Assembly: GCF_029537235.1 (NCBI RefSeq)
Contig: NZ_CP120639.1
Span: 124,001 to 188,000, forward strand
Reading direction: 5' to 3'
From: Rhizobium sp. 32-5/1
Lineage (GTDB): Bacteria > Pseudomonadota > Alphaproteobacteria > Rhizobiales > Rhizobiaceae
DNA length: 64,000 nt
A model generated the notes under the pieces. It saw only the letters and a list, made by a program, of their open reading frames with translations, did no database searches and was not told the origin of the DNA. Shown here in pieces: positions 47,569 to 57,620 of this stretch. The stretch's first letter is position 1. Each line of letters begins with the position of its first letter. A program made the translations under genes and the position numbers.

Positions 47569-47758
47569 GAAAGCACAATCCCTCTCTAGTGAGATGCCGC
47601 AATATACGCATAATGCCCCCGAGCAGCGCAAGATGGCCATCGGTGGCGTTACGCCTGCGGGGAGGATGGGGAGGAAAAGCGCGGGAGCGCAGGTCTTTCC
47701 ATGCTTGAATTTTACCCTGTACGTTTTTCCCGGCCGAATGACCAGCGACGAGGATAGT

Positions 47759-49231
47759 ATGAGCGACTTCAAGATTGCTATTATTGGCGCCGGCAGTGTC
47801 GGCTTCACCAAGAAACTCTTCACCGACATTCTCAGCGTGCCGGAGTTCCGGGGCGTGGAATTCGCGCTAACCGATGTGAGCGAGCACAATCTCGGCATGA
47901 TCAAGTCGATCCTCGACAAGATCGTCGAATCCAACAATCTTCCGGCAAAAGTCACCGCATCGACCGACCGCCGCGAGGCCATTGCCGGTGCACGCTATAT
48001 CATCTCCTGCGTGCGGGTCGGCGGGCTTTCGGCTTACGCCGACGATATCCGCATTCCCTTGAAATACGGCGTCGACCAGTGTGTCGGCGACACGATCTGC
48101 GCCGGTGGAATTCTCTACGGGCAGCGCAACATCCCGGTCATTCTCGACTTCTGCAAGGATATCCGCGAGCTGGCCGAGCCGGGCGCGAAATTTCTCAATT
48201 ACGCAAACCCGATGGCGATGAACACCTGGGCTGCGATCGAATATGGCAAGGTCGATACGATCGGACTTTGCCATGGGGTCCAGCATGGCGCCGAACAGAT
48301 CGCCGAAATCCTTGGCGCCAAGGATGGCGAGCTGGACTATATTTGCTCGGGCATCAACCATCAGACCTGGTTTACCGATGTCCGCGTCAAGGGCCGCAGG
48401 ATCGGCAAGCAAGAACTGGTCGCTGCCTTCCAGGCGCACCCTGTCTTCTCGCAACAGGAAAAACTGCGCATCGACGTTTTGAAGCGGTTTGGCGTGTATT
48501 CTACCGAGAGCAACGGCCATCTTTCGGAATACCTACCTTGGTATCGCAAGCGGCCGGAGGAAATTACCCGCTGGATCGATATGTCCGACTGGATCCACGG
48601 GGAGACCGGCGGCTACCTTCGCTATTCGACCGAGACCCGCAATTGGTTCGAGACCGAGTTTCCGCAATTCCTGAAGGATGCGGAACGGCCGATCGATCCG
48701 GCACACCGCTCCAACGAGCATGCCAGCCATATTCTTGAAGCGCTGGAAACCGGGCGTGTCTATCGCGGTCATTTTAACGTCAAGAACAACGGCGTCATCA
48801 CCAATCTGCCATCGGATGCGATCATCGAATCGCCCGGATTTGTCGATCGCTTCGGCATCAACATGGTCGCTGGCATAACACTTCCGGAAGCCTGTGCCGC
48901 CACCTGCATTTCTTCGATCAACGTCCAGCGCATGTCGGTGCATGCCGCCATATCAGGCGATATCGACCTGTTGAAGCTCGCCGTCCTCCACGATCCGCTG
49001 GTCGGCGCGATCTGCACGCCGGACGAGGTTTGGCAGATGGTCGACGAGATGGTGGTGGCGCAGGCGCAGTGGCTACCCCAATACGCCGATGCCATTCCGG
49101 CAGCCCGGGAACGTCTGAGCAAGGGAACGGTCAAGACCCGTGACTGGAACGGCGTTGCCCGTCGCGCGGTTCGCTCGATCGACGAACTTCGCGCCGAGAA
49201 GGAAGCGACAAAACTCAAGGCAGCCAGCTAG
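47759..49231 (+). CDS. agaL1: Alpha-galactosidase, glycoside hydrolase family 4
   Basis: GH4 enzymes use NAD and a divalent metal for redox-assisted hydrolysis. The 490-residue protein has the Rossmann motif IAIIGAGSVGFTKKLFTDIL, the metal/substrate stretch NYANPMAMNTWA with GLCHGVQHGAEQ, and SGINHQTWFTD. ATG 47759 is used because the Rossmann strand begins at residue 5. Cytoplasmic. Likely hydrolyses melibiose and raffinose sugars after import by AgpABCD. Confidence 0.92.
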   Translation: MSDFKIAIIGAGSVGFTKKLFTDILSVPEFRGVEFALTDVSEHNLGMIKSILDKIVESNNLPAKVTASTDRREAIAGARYIISCVRVGGLSAYADDIRIPLKYGVDQCVGDTICAGGILYGQRNIPVILDFCKDIRELAEPGAKFLNYANPMAMNTWAAIEYGKVDTIGLCHGVQHGAEQIAEILGAKDGELDYICSGINHQTWFTDVRVKGRRIGKQELVAAFQAHPVFSQQEKLRIDVLKRFGVYSTESNGHLSEYLPWYRKRPEEITRWIDMSDWIHGETGGYLRYSTETRNWFETEFPQFLKDAERPIDPAHRSNEHASHILEALETGRVYRGHFNVKNNGVITNLPSDAIIESPGFVDRFGINMVAGITLPEACAATCISSINVQRMSVHAAISGDIDLLKLAVLHDPLVGAICTPDEVWQMVDEMVVAQAQWLPQYADAIPAARERLSKGTVKTRDWNGVARRAVRSIDELRAEKEATKLKAAS

Positions 49232-49286
49232 ACGCATGGCGTGCTGACGATGCGGGACCTGTTTTCGGAGGAGGAGGCAGGTCTGG

Positions 49287-49310
49287 GAGTGGGCGATTTT
49301 TAGCCCGCTC
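49287..49310 (+). promoter_or_regulatory. Hairpin between agaL1 and agpA
   Basis: GAGTGGGC and GCCCGCTC can pair (one G-T) around an eight-base loop GATTTTTA. There is no T-tract after it, so it is more likely an mRNA-processing or stability element than a terminator. Confidence 0.4.
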
Positions 49311-49407
49311 TGTTCCGGCAGACGGCATGATGCCGCCCCGCCGGGTGCTTTTAGGAGGAGAGCCGCCCATACCGGCCGGCCCGAAGCATAAGGGAGAACC
49401 AACGACA

Positions 49408-51494
49408 ATGAGCAGCTTTTTCACCCCAAGAAAACCGCCGCCCTGCTTTTGGGCGTATCGGCTTTCGCAGTAACGTCCTGGGCCTCAGAGCCCACGATTG
49501 TTCCGGAAGCCCAACCATTTCCGGGCCAGGGCAAGATCACGTACGTGCCGCGCAATTCGATCGAGGAATTCAAGGCGCTGCCGAAATATAGCGAACCGGA
49601 ATGGGTCACGAAGAATTTCGTCGACACCGGAAAGTTGCCGCCTCTGGCCGAGCGCCTGCCCAAGGAGCCGCTGGTGTTCAAGACCGCCAACATGCCAGAC
49701 GGCGTCGGCGTCTATGGCGATACGTTGCGCCATGTCATTGGCGGGCGGCCGGAAGGCTGGAATTACTCGGCGGGACAGACCCAAGGCTGGGGCGGCATCG
49801 ATATTGCCATGTCCGAATGCCTGACCCGCACGGCACCGCTTTTCCAGGTGGAAGCGACCGACGTCGAACCCCTGCCGAACCTCGCCAAAAGCTGGGACTG
49901 GTCGGCAGATGGCCACAAGCTCACCATGCACCTAGTCGAAGGCGCAAAGTGGTCTGACGGTGTCGACTTCACCTCCGATGACCTGATGTTTTACTGGGAC
50001 GACAATGTCGTCGACCCCAATGTGTCGCCGCTGAATGGTGCCACGCAGGAAACCTTCGGCGAAGGCACGACGCTCAAGGCCATCGACAAATACACCGTCG
50101 AATGGACTTTCAAGGAAGCGTTTCCCCGCCAGTATCTGTTTGCCATGGCCTATGGGACGTTTTGCCCTGGCCCGGCGCATATCCTGAAGACCAAGCACCC
50201 GAAATACAACAAGGACGTGACCTACGACCAGTACAAGAACGGTTTCCCGGCCGAGTACATGAACATTCCCGTCATGGGCGCCTGGGTTCCTGTGTCCTAT
50301 CGGCCGGATGATATCATCGTGTTGCGCCGCAATCCCTTTTACTGGAAAGTCGACGAGAACGGTCAGCAGCTGCCCTATCTCAATGAGATGCATTACAAGC
50401 TTTCGACCTGGGCAGACCGCGATGTTCAGGCAATTGCCGGATCGGGTGACTTTTCCAACCTCGAGCAACCGGAAAATTTCGTGGAATCGCTGAAGCGCGC
50501 AGCCCAGGAAACCGCCCCAGCCCGTCTCGCCTTCGGCGCGCGGCTGATCGGCTACAATCTGCGCATGAACCTTTCCGCCAACGGCTGGGGTGAACCCGAC
50601 CAACGCGGGCAGGCTGTTCGGGAACTCAACCGCAACACGGATTTCCGCAAGGCCGTGACCATGGCGCTCGACCGCAAGAAGATTGGCGACTCGCTGGTCA
50701 AGGGTCCATTTACCGCGATCTATCCGGGTGGATTGTCCTCGGGCACCAGCTTCTATGATCGCCAATCTACCGTCTATTATCCCTTTGATATCGACGGCGG
50801 CAAGGCGCTGCTCGAAAAGATTGGCCTGAAGGATAGCGACAACAACGGCTTCGTCAATTTCCCGGCCGACACCGCTGGCGGCCAGGACGTGCAGGTCGTT
50901 CTCCTGGCCAACTCCGACTACGGCACGGACAAGAACCTCGCTGAAGGCGTTATCGGCCAGATGGAGCAACTTGGCATCAAGGTGACGCTCAATTCGCTTG
51001 ATGGGGTCAAGAAGGACAATGCCCATTATGCGGGCCAGTTTGACTGGACGATCCGGCGCAACGATCCGGAGCTGACATCCGTGGTGCAGAACACCACGCA
51101 GTTGGCTGCCACAGGTCCGCGGACGAGTTGGCATCATCGCGCCGGCAAGGATGGCACGGTCGATCTTCTGCCCTATGAGACAGAGCTTGTCGGCATCGTC
51201 AACAAGTTCATCGGCTCGCAGGACAACGGCGAACGGTCGGAGTTGATGAAGCAGTATCAGAAGATCGCAACGGAGAATGTTGATACGGTCGGCCTCACGG
51301 AATATCCAGGCGCGTTGATCATCAACAAGCGCTTCTCCAACGTGCCGGTCGGCGCCCCGATCTTCATGTTCAACTGGGCAGAGGATACGGTGATCCGCGA
51401 ACGCATGTTCGTGGCTGCCGACAAACAGGGCGACTTCGAACTCTTCCCGCAGCAGCTTCCCGGCAAGCCCGGCGAGGCCGGCCCGATCAACTGA
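49408..51494 (+). CDS. agpA: Alpha-galactoside ABC transporter periplasmic binding protein, frameshift in signal peptide
   Basis: A family-5 (peptide/opine-type) solute-binding protein of about 695 residues: GWGGIDIAMSECLTRTAPLF, HLVEGAKWSDGVDFTSDDLM (the conserved SBP_bac_5 motif) and DFRKAVTMALDRKKIGDSLV. ATG at 49408 begins the protein; a TTTTT run at 49417-49421 is one T short, and restoring it gives MSSFFHPKKTAALLLGVSAF, a proper signal peptide ending near SWA. AgpA in S. meliloti binds melibiose and raffinose. Confidence 0.92.
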
Positions 51495-51504
51495 TCCTCC
51501 CGAC

Positions 51505-51533
51505 GCTTCGGGCCGCCCAGCGCGGCCCGAAGC
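51505..51533 (+). promoter_or_regulatory. Strong hairpin between agpA and agpB
   Basis: GCTTCGGGCCGC and GCGGCCCGAAGC form a perfect 12-base stem with loop CCAGC, 10 bases after the agpA stop. No T-tract follows. Such intercistronic hairpins protect the binding-protein mRNA so that it is made in excess over the permeases. Confidence 0.7.
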
Positions 51534-51563
51534 CACCCTGACACACAAGAGAACCCAACAGCC

Positions 51564-52576
51564 ATGTTCCGATTTCTGCTTGTGCGCATCGCATCCGCAA
51601 TCCCCGTGCTCTTCGTGCTGAGCGTCGTCACCTTCGCGATCATCCAGGCACCGCCGGGCGACTACAGCGACTATATCCGCTCGCAAATGATCAATCAGGG
51701 GGCGCCACCTTCGAGCAGGCCGATGCCCAGGCACAGGCCTACAAGATCGCCAACGGCCTGGATAAGCCGATGGTCGTCCAGTACGTCAACTGGATCACGG
51801 GCATCGTGACACGAGGCGATTTCGGCCATAGCCTGTTCTACAACAAGCCTGTTTCCGAGGTTGTCGGCGAGCGTCTGCCCCGCACGCTCGCCTTGGCGCT
51901 TGTGTGCCATATTCTCGCATCGATCATCGGCATCACCTTCGGCATTCTTGCCGCCACGCGACAATATACCTGGGTCGATACGCTGCTTTCCGGCATTTCC
52001 TTCCTCGGCATGACGGTGCCGCGCTTCCTGATGGCGCTGATCATCGTCTATATCCTGGTGTTCCATTTCAACGTCACCGAGATCAACAGCTTCCACTCCG
52101 CCAAATATGGCGGGGCGCCGTGGTCCTGGGACAAGTTCGTCGATCTTCTCAAGCATGTCTGGCCGGTCATCGCCATCGCCACCTTCGGCGGCCTCGCCTA
52201 CAATATGCGGGTCATGCGCGGAAACCTGCTTGATACGCTGAACGCCCAATATGTCGAGACCGCGCGCGCCAAGGGTCTGTCCGAACGCAAGGTCATCCTG
52301 CACCATGCCGTTCCCAATGCCTTGCATCCGCTGGTCATGTATCAGGGCGTCGTATTGCCCTACATGTTGACCGGCGAGATCGAGACGGCGATCATCTTCG
52401 CGCTTCCGACCGTCGGCCCGGCCATTGTCGGCTCGATGTGGGTCGGCGATGTCTATGTCACGGCAACCTTCATGCTGGTGCTCTCGGCCACACTGATCGT
52501 CGGCAACATCATCGCCGACATGCTTCTGGCATTGCTCGATCCGCGCGTCCGTCTGGGTGGAGGAGCCCACGCATGA
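51564..52576 (+). CDS. agpB: Alpha-galactoside ABC transporter permease 1, frameshifted
   Basis: DppB-type permease, about 337 residues: MFRFLLVRIASAIPVLFVLS, then after one G restored at 51698-51702 (GGGGG) INQGGATFEQADAQAQAYKI, and the EAA loop RGNLLDTLNAQYVETARAKG. The stop overlaps the agpC ATG. Confidence 0.92.
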
Positions 52577-53694
52577 ACGTAGAGGTTCAAACAGCCGTCA
52601 TCGTCCCGACACCACCGGCAAACCACGGCAATGAGACCTATTCGGCGCTGGTTTGGCGCCGCCTGAAGCGCTCTTGGACCGGCATGGCAGGCCTCGTCCT
52701 CGTGTGCATGCTCATGCTGATGACGATCTTCGCGGAGTTCTTTTCCCCTGTTGACCCGAAGCTCACCGGCGTTGCTTTCGCCCCGCCGCAGACAATCAGC
52801 ATCACTGACCAGGAGGGCAGCCTCGTTTGGCCGCGCACCTATCAGGTCGGGGAGGGCACAGAACTCGACCCGATCACCTTCCAGCCGATCGTCGGCCCTG
52901 ACTATGCCAACCCGCTCGACCTCGGCTTCTTCGTCAAGGGTTTTCACTACCGGTTCCTCGGCCTGGTCCCGACAGACCGCCACTTCTTCGGCGCAACGAA
53001 CGGTACACCGGTGAATTTCCTTGGCACCGACAAATTCGGCCGCGATGTCTTGTCGCGCATCTTTCATGGCTCGCGCGTCTCATTGATGATCGCGCTCACC
53101 GTGGTCTTCATTGTCACCGTCGTCGGCACCACGGTGGGCATGGTGTCAGGCTATTTCGGCGGGCGCTTCGATACGTGGATGCAGCGCTTCGTCGAGCTGG
53201 TTCTCGCCTTTCCGCAGCTCCCGCTCTACCTGGCGCTGACCTCGCTCATCCCCGTGACGGCGCCGACCAATGTTTTCCTCGCCTTCGTCATCTTTGTCAT
53301 GTCGGCGCTCGGCTGGGCGCAGATGTCACGCGAAGTGCGCGGCAAGACGCTGGCGCTGGCGCGGATCGACTATGTCCGGGCGGCGATGGCGATCGGCGCC
53401 ACCGATCGGCGGATCATCTTCCAGCACATTTTCCCCAATGTCATGAGCCATGTGATCGTCTCGGTGACGCTGGCCATCCCGAGCGTCGTGCTGCTTGAAT
53501 CCTTCCTTGGCTTTCTCGGTTTTGCGGTGAAACCGCCGCTGATGTCCTGGGGACTGATGCTGCAGGACACCTCGACCTATTCCGTCATCGGATCCTATCC
53601 CTGGATCCTATCTCCCGTGGCCTTCGTGCTGATCACCGTCTTTGCGTTCAATGCGCTGGGCGATGGCCTGCGCGACGCCGTCGACCCGTACTGA
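52573..53694 (+). CDS. agpC: Alpha-galactoside ABC transporter permease 2
   Basis: A 373-residue DppC-type permease with N-terminal OppC domain (LVWRRLKRSWTGMAGLVLVC), a periplasmic insert of about 120 residues and the EAA loop REVRGKTLALARIDYVRAAM. Intact. Forms the membrane channel with AgpB. Confidence 0.94.
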   Translation: MNVEVQTAVIVPTPPANHGNETYSALVWRRLKRSWTGMAGLVLVCMLMLMTIFAEFFSPVDPKLTGVAFAPPQTISITDQEGSLVWPRTYQVGEGTELDPITFQPIVGPDYANPLDLGFFVKGFHYRFLGLVPTDRHFFGATNGTPVNFLGTDKFGRDVLSRIFHGSRVSLMIALTVVFIVTVVGTTVGMVSGYFGGRFDTWMQRFVELVLAFPQLPLYLALTSLIPVTAPTNVFLAFVIFVMSALGWAQMSREVRGKTLALARIDYVRAAMAIGATDRRIIFQHIFPNVMSHVIVSVTLAIPSVVLLESFLGFLGFAVKPPLMSWGLMLQDTSTYSVIGSYPWILSPVAFVLITVFAFNALGDGLRDAVDPY

Positions 53695-53704
53695 GGAGAC
53701 GACC

Positions 53705-55375
53705 ATGGCACCCGTGGACATTTCAACGCTGGCACCGGAACAACGGCACGATCACGCTGCAGCCGTCGGCACGCCGATCATCGACGCCCGGCATGTGGCC
53801 GTGAAATTCAAGGTCGAGAGCGGAACGGTGGACGCCGTGAAGGACGTCTCCTTCCAGCTTTATCGCGGCGAGACGATTGCAGTGGTTGGAGAATCCGGCT
53901 CGGGAAAATCCGTCACCGCCCGCACGATCATGGGTCTGCTGACCAAGCGGGCCACCGTCTCGGAGCGATCCAGCATCGAATATGACGGTAAGAACGTACT
54001 GAAATTCTCCGATCGCCAGCGCCGCGCGTTGCGCGGCAACCGCATTTCAATGATCTTCCAGGAGCCGATGAGTTCGCTCAATCCGGTCTATACGATCGGC
54101 ACTCAAATCATCGAGGCAATCCGCGTCCACCAGAAGATGAGCAGCAAACAGGCGGCGGCGCGCACGCTGGAGCTTCTGCGCCAGGTGCAGATCCCCGATC
54201 CGGAATCGCGCATCAACCAGTATCCGCACCAGCTTTCCGGCGGCCAGCGGCAGCGCATTATGATTGCCATGGCACTTGCCAACAGCCCGGACGTGCTGGT
54301 GGCCGACGAGCCGACAACGGCGCTCGACGTCACTGTACAAGCACAGATCCTCAACCTCATCCGTGACCTGCAGAAAAAGCTTGGCATGGCAGTGATCCTG
54401 ATCACCCATGATCTCACCGTCGTTCGCCAGTTCTCTGACTATGTCTACGTGATGCAAAATGGCGAGGTGAAGGAGCACAACACCACTTCAGCCCTGTTCC
54501 AGAATCCGCAGCATCCCTATACGCGCCACCTGCTCAATTCCGAGCCGAAGGGCATGGCCAACCCGATGCCGGTCGATTCCGCCGCCATTCTTGAGGGCCG
54601 CGACGTGCGCGTTTCCTTCATGCTAAAGGCAGGCGGTTTCTTCAAGCCCCAATTGAAGGAGCTGGTCGCGGTCGACAGCCTGTCGATCAAACTCCATCGT
54701 CACGAGACGCTGGGTCTCGTCGGCGAATCCGGCTCGGGAAAGACCACCTTCGGCCAGGCCCTCGTCAAGCTGCTGCGGGTGGACGGCGGTGAAATCCTGT
54801 TCGACGGCCAGTCGATCGAACACAAGACGCGTGAAGAAATGCGGCCTCTGCGCTCGCGCATGCAGGTGGTTTTCCAGGACCCGTTCTCGTCGCTCAATCC
54901 GCGCATGTCGGTCGGCCAGATCATCGAGGAAGGCCTTGTTGTCAACAAGCTCGGCGCGACACGCAACGAACGGCTGGAGCGGGTGCGCGAAGCGCTGAGC
55001 AGCGCCGGCCTGCCCAACAACATCCTGTCGCGCTTCCCGCATGAGTTTTCCGGCGGCCAGCGCCAGCGCATCGCCATTGCCCGCGCCGTGGCGCTGGAGC
55101 CCGAATTCATCCTGCTTGACGAGCCGACGTCCGCGCTCGACCTTTCCGTGCAGGCGCAAATCATCGAACTGCTGCGCAAGCTGCAGGACGAAAAAGGACT
55201 GAGCTATCTCTTTATCTCCCACGATCTGAAGGTCGTGCGCGCACTCTGCCACCGGGTGGTGGTGATGCAGCATGGCAAGATTGTCGAAGAAGGCGCTGTC
55301 GAAGACGTTCTGACCCATCCCAAGACCGCCTACACCGAACGGCTCGTCAGAGCCGCGTTCGAAGTAGCCGCATAA
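53705..55375 (+). CDS. agpD: Alpha-galactoside ABC transporter fused double ATPase
   Basis: A 556-residue protein with two ABC domains: Walker [12 protein letters not shown] and [11 protein letters not shown], signatures [15 protein letters not shown] and [15 protein letters not shown], Walker [13 protein letters not shown] and [12 protein letters not shown]. This matches DppD-DppF fused in one chain, as in AgpD. Ten bases after agpC. Confidence 0.95.
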   Translation: MAPVDISTLAPEQRHDHAAAVGTPIIDARHVAVKFKVESGTVDAVKDVSFQLYRGETIAVVGESGSGKSVTARTIMGLLTKRATVSERSSIEYDGKNVLKFSDRQRRALRGNRISMIFQEPMSSLNPVYTIGTQIIEAIRVHQKMSSKQAAARTLELLRQVQIPDPESRINQYPHQLSGGQRQRIMIAMALANSPDVLVADEPTTALDVTVQAQILNLIRDLQKKLGMAVILITHDLTVVRQFSDYVYVMQNGEVKEHNTTSALFQNPQHPYTRHLLNSEPKGMANPMPVDSAAILEGRDVRVSFMLKAGGFFKPQLKELVAVDSLSIKLHRHETLGLVGESGSGKTTFGQALVKLLRVDGGEILFDGQSIEHKTREEMRPLRSRMQVVFQDPFSSLNPRMSVGQIIEEGLVVNKLGATRNERLERVREALSSAGLPNNILSRFPHEFSGGQRQRIAIARAVALEPEFILLDEPTSALDLSVQAQIIELLRKLQDEKGLSYLFISHDLKVVRALCHRVVVMQHGKIVEEGAVEDVLTHPKTAYTERLVRAAFEVAA

Positions 55376-55398
55376 CCGTTAGACGAGAGGCCTATTCC

Positions 55399-56769
55399 AT
55401 GACCAGACAACCAAAGATCACCTTCATCGGCGCCGGCTCGACCGTGTTCATGAAAAACATCGTCGGCGACGTTCTGCAGCGCCCGGCGCTGTCGGGTGCG
55501 AAGATTGCCTTGATGGACATCAATCCGCAGCGGCTGGAAGAAAGCGAAGTGGTTGTGAGCAAGTTGATTGCGACGCTCGGTGCCAAAGCCACGATCGAGC
55601 TGCATTCAAACCAGCGCAATGCGCTTGACGGTGCCGATTTCGTCGTCGTCGCCTTCCAGATCGGCGGCTACGAGCCCTGCACCGTCACCGACTTCGAAGT
55701 GCCGAAGAAATACGGCCTGCGCCAGACGATTGCCGATACGCTCGGCGTCGGCGGCATCATGCGCGGACTTCGCACCGTGCCGCATCTCTGGTCGATCTGC
55801 GAGGACATGATGCAGGTCTGCCCGCAGGCGATCCTCTTACAATATGTAAACCCGATGGCGATCAACACCTGGGCGATCTCGGAAAAGTACCCTGAGATCA
55901 AGCAGGTCGGCCTGTGCCATTCGGTCCAGGGCACGGCGATGGAACTGGCCCATGATCTCGACCTCCCTTACGAGGAAATCCGCTACCGCTCGGCCGGCAT
56001 CAACCATATGGCCTTCTTCCTGAAGTTCGAGCATCGCCAGGCTGACGGTTCCTATCGCGACCTCTATCCGGACCTGGTGCGCGGCTACCGCGAAGGCAGG
56101 GCCCCGAAGCCCGGCTGGAACCCGCGCTGCCCCAACAAGGTGCGTTACGAGATGCTGACGCGTCTTGGCTATTTCGTCACCGAAAGCTCGGAGCATTTTG
56201 CCGAATACACGCCCTATTTCATCAAGGACGGCCGACCCGACCTGATTGAGAAATTCGGTATTCCGCTGGATGAATATCCCAAGCGCTGCGTTGAGCAGGT
56301 CGAGAGATGGAAGGGCGAAGCCGCCGCCTATCGCACGGCCGACAAGATCGAGGTCGCGCAATCGAAGGAATATGCCTCCTCGATCATGAACTCGGTCTGG
56401 ACCGGCGAGCCCTCCGTTATCTACGGAAACCTGCGCAACAATGGCTGCATTACCTCGCTACCGGACAATTGCGCCGCCGAAGTGCCATGCCTCGTCGATG
56501 AGAACGGCATCCAGCCGACCTATATCGGTGCGCTTCCGCCGCAGCTGACGGCCCTGATCCGCACCAACATCAATGTGCAGGAACTGACGGTTGCGGCGAT
56601 GATGACGGAGAATCGCGAACATCTGTATCACGCTGCGATGATGGACCCGCATACGGCAGCCGAGCTCGATCTCGACCAGATCTGGTCGCTGACCGACGAC
56701 CTGCTGGCCGCCCACGACACCTGGATCCCGCAATGGGCCCGTGTTTCGAAGAAGGTTCACGCTGGGTAA
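55399..56769 (+). CDS. agaL2: Alpha-galactosidase, glycoside hydrolase family 4 (MelA type)
   Basis: A 456-residue GH4 enzyme: KITFIGAGSTVFMKNIVGDV (NAD), QYVNPMAINTWA with GLCHSVQGTA (metal and substrate site) and SAGINHMAFFLKF. Closer to MelA than AgaL1 is (VFMKNI, EVPKKYGLRQTIADT). Last gene of the agp operon, 23 bases after agpD. Confidence 0.95.
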   Translation: MTRQPKITFIGAGSTVFMKNIVGDVLQRPALSGAKIALMDINPQRLEESEVVVSKLIATLGAKATIELHSNQRNALDGADFVVVAFQIGGYEPCTVTDFEVPKKYGLRQTIADTLGVGGIMRGLRTVPHLWSICEDMMQVCPQAILLQYVNPMAINTWAISEKYPEIKQVGLCHSVQGTAMELAHDLDLPYEEIRYRSAGINHMAFFLKFEHRQADGSYRDLYPDLVRGYREGRAPKPGWNPRCPNKVRYEMLTRLGYFVTESSEHFAEYTPYFIKDGRPDLIEKFGIPLDEYPKRCVEQVERWKGEAAAYRTADKIEVAQSKEYASSIMNSVWTGEPSVIYGNLRNNGCITSLPDNCAAEVPCLVDENGIQPTYIGALPPQLTALIRTNINVQELTVAAMMTENREHLYHAAMMDPHTAAELDLDQIWSLTDDLLAAHDTWIPQWARVSKKVHAG

Positions 56770-57028
56770 ACGCACCCCGGTTGCTGGTTGCACCAGCGGC
56801 ATGACCCATCACTCAGCCGTCAGATCGAACCGCATTCGGGGGGCAATTTCATGAGGTTGTTGTCGAATGCTTGCTCATTTTCTCGGTTGGCGGCAAAAGG
56901 AACCAGGTCCGACATAGCCGTGGACCTCAAGACCAGCTAGGCCGAAACGAAATTGGGAAGACGCAGGGACGCCGTCGACTTAAGGTTTGGGACGACTGGC
57001 ACGATCTGCCGCTGACTATCGCTTCATG
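56770..57028. other. No gene recognised after agaL2
   Basis: No domain, terminator or repeat was recognised here. Confidence 0.4.
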
Positions 57029-57420
57029 TCATCGCATGGCAGCCCCGCGTTGCACGCCGGCGGGGCTCCATGCGGCGACACATGTCGAACCGCTCGCTGG
57101 CGTGCCAACCACTCTGGCGCTATCACAAGCGACGGAGGTGCGAGACGCGCCCGTGACCTGATTGCTCCGCGCGCGACGGCGCAGCCATTCATCAAGACTG
57201 ACATGCCCGCTATCGAATAGGTCGAGTTCATGCGCTTCATCAAGGAGCGTCGGGGCGGAAAGCACTATGTCTGCGAGGGTTTCGGTATATTCATCAGCCG
57301 CTCTAACCTTCACCGGTTGGCGCTGGTCGAGGACGGCCAGATACTGCGCATAGCTTTCGGAAACGACCAGAATAAGCGTTTAGTCAAGCACCGCGTCTTC
57401 CGCAGCGCGCCGCGTCAAAT
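57029..57420 (-). pseudogene. GNAT-type toxin (AtaT/TacT-like) N-terminal remnant
   Basis: LSAPTLLDEAHELDLFDSGH, SLDEWLRRRARSNQVTGASR and SVACDSARVVG match the start of the GNAT acetyltransferases of type II toxin-antitoxin systems. The catalytic acetyl-CoA part is missing after VVG. Upstream in frame is LVVSESYAQYLAVLDQRQPV, which may be the end of an antitoxin-like gene fused by deletion. Confidence 0.6.
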
Positions 57421-57620
57421 CATGAAGTGTGAGCGCGTTTCGCCATGCCCTCTCGCGGCGGGGTCGATCAGAACGCGCACATCGTCGCGCACCCACAATT
57501 TTTCCAAGGCGCGTCGTTCTATCCGAGGTGGATTTTGCTCCCATAGTGTTTGTCCTTCTCTGCCCACCACCAGTCCCCAGACCGGCGTGAAAGAAGCGCG
57601 TGGAACACGATCTAACCAGC

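Noticed and set aside
49932-51734. 600-codon open frame antisense to agpA
   Set aside because: No recognisable domain; agpA on the plus strand is clearly the gene.
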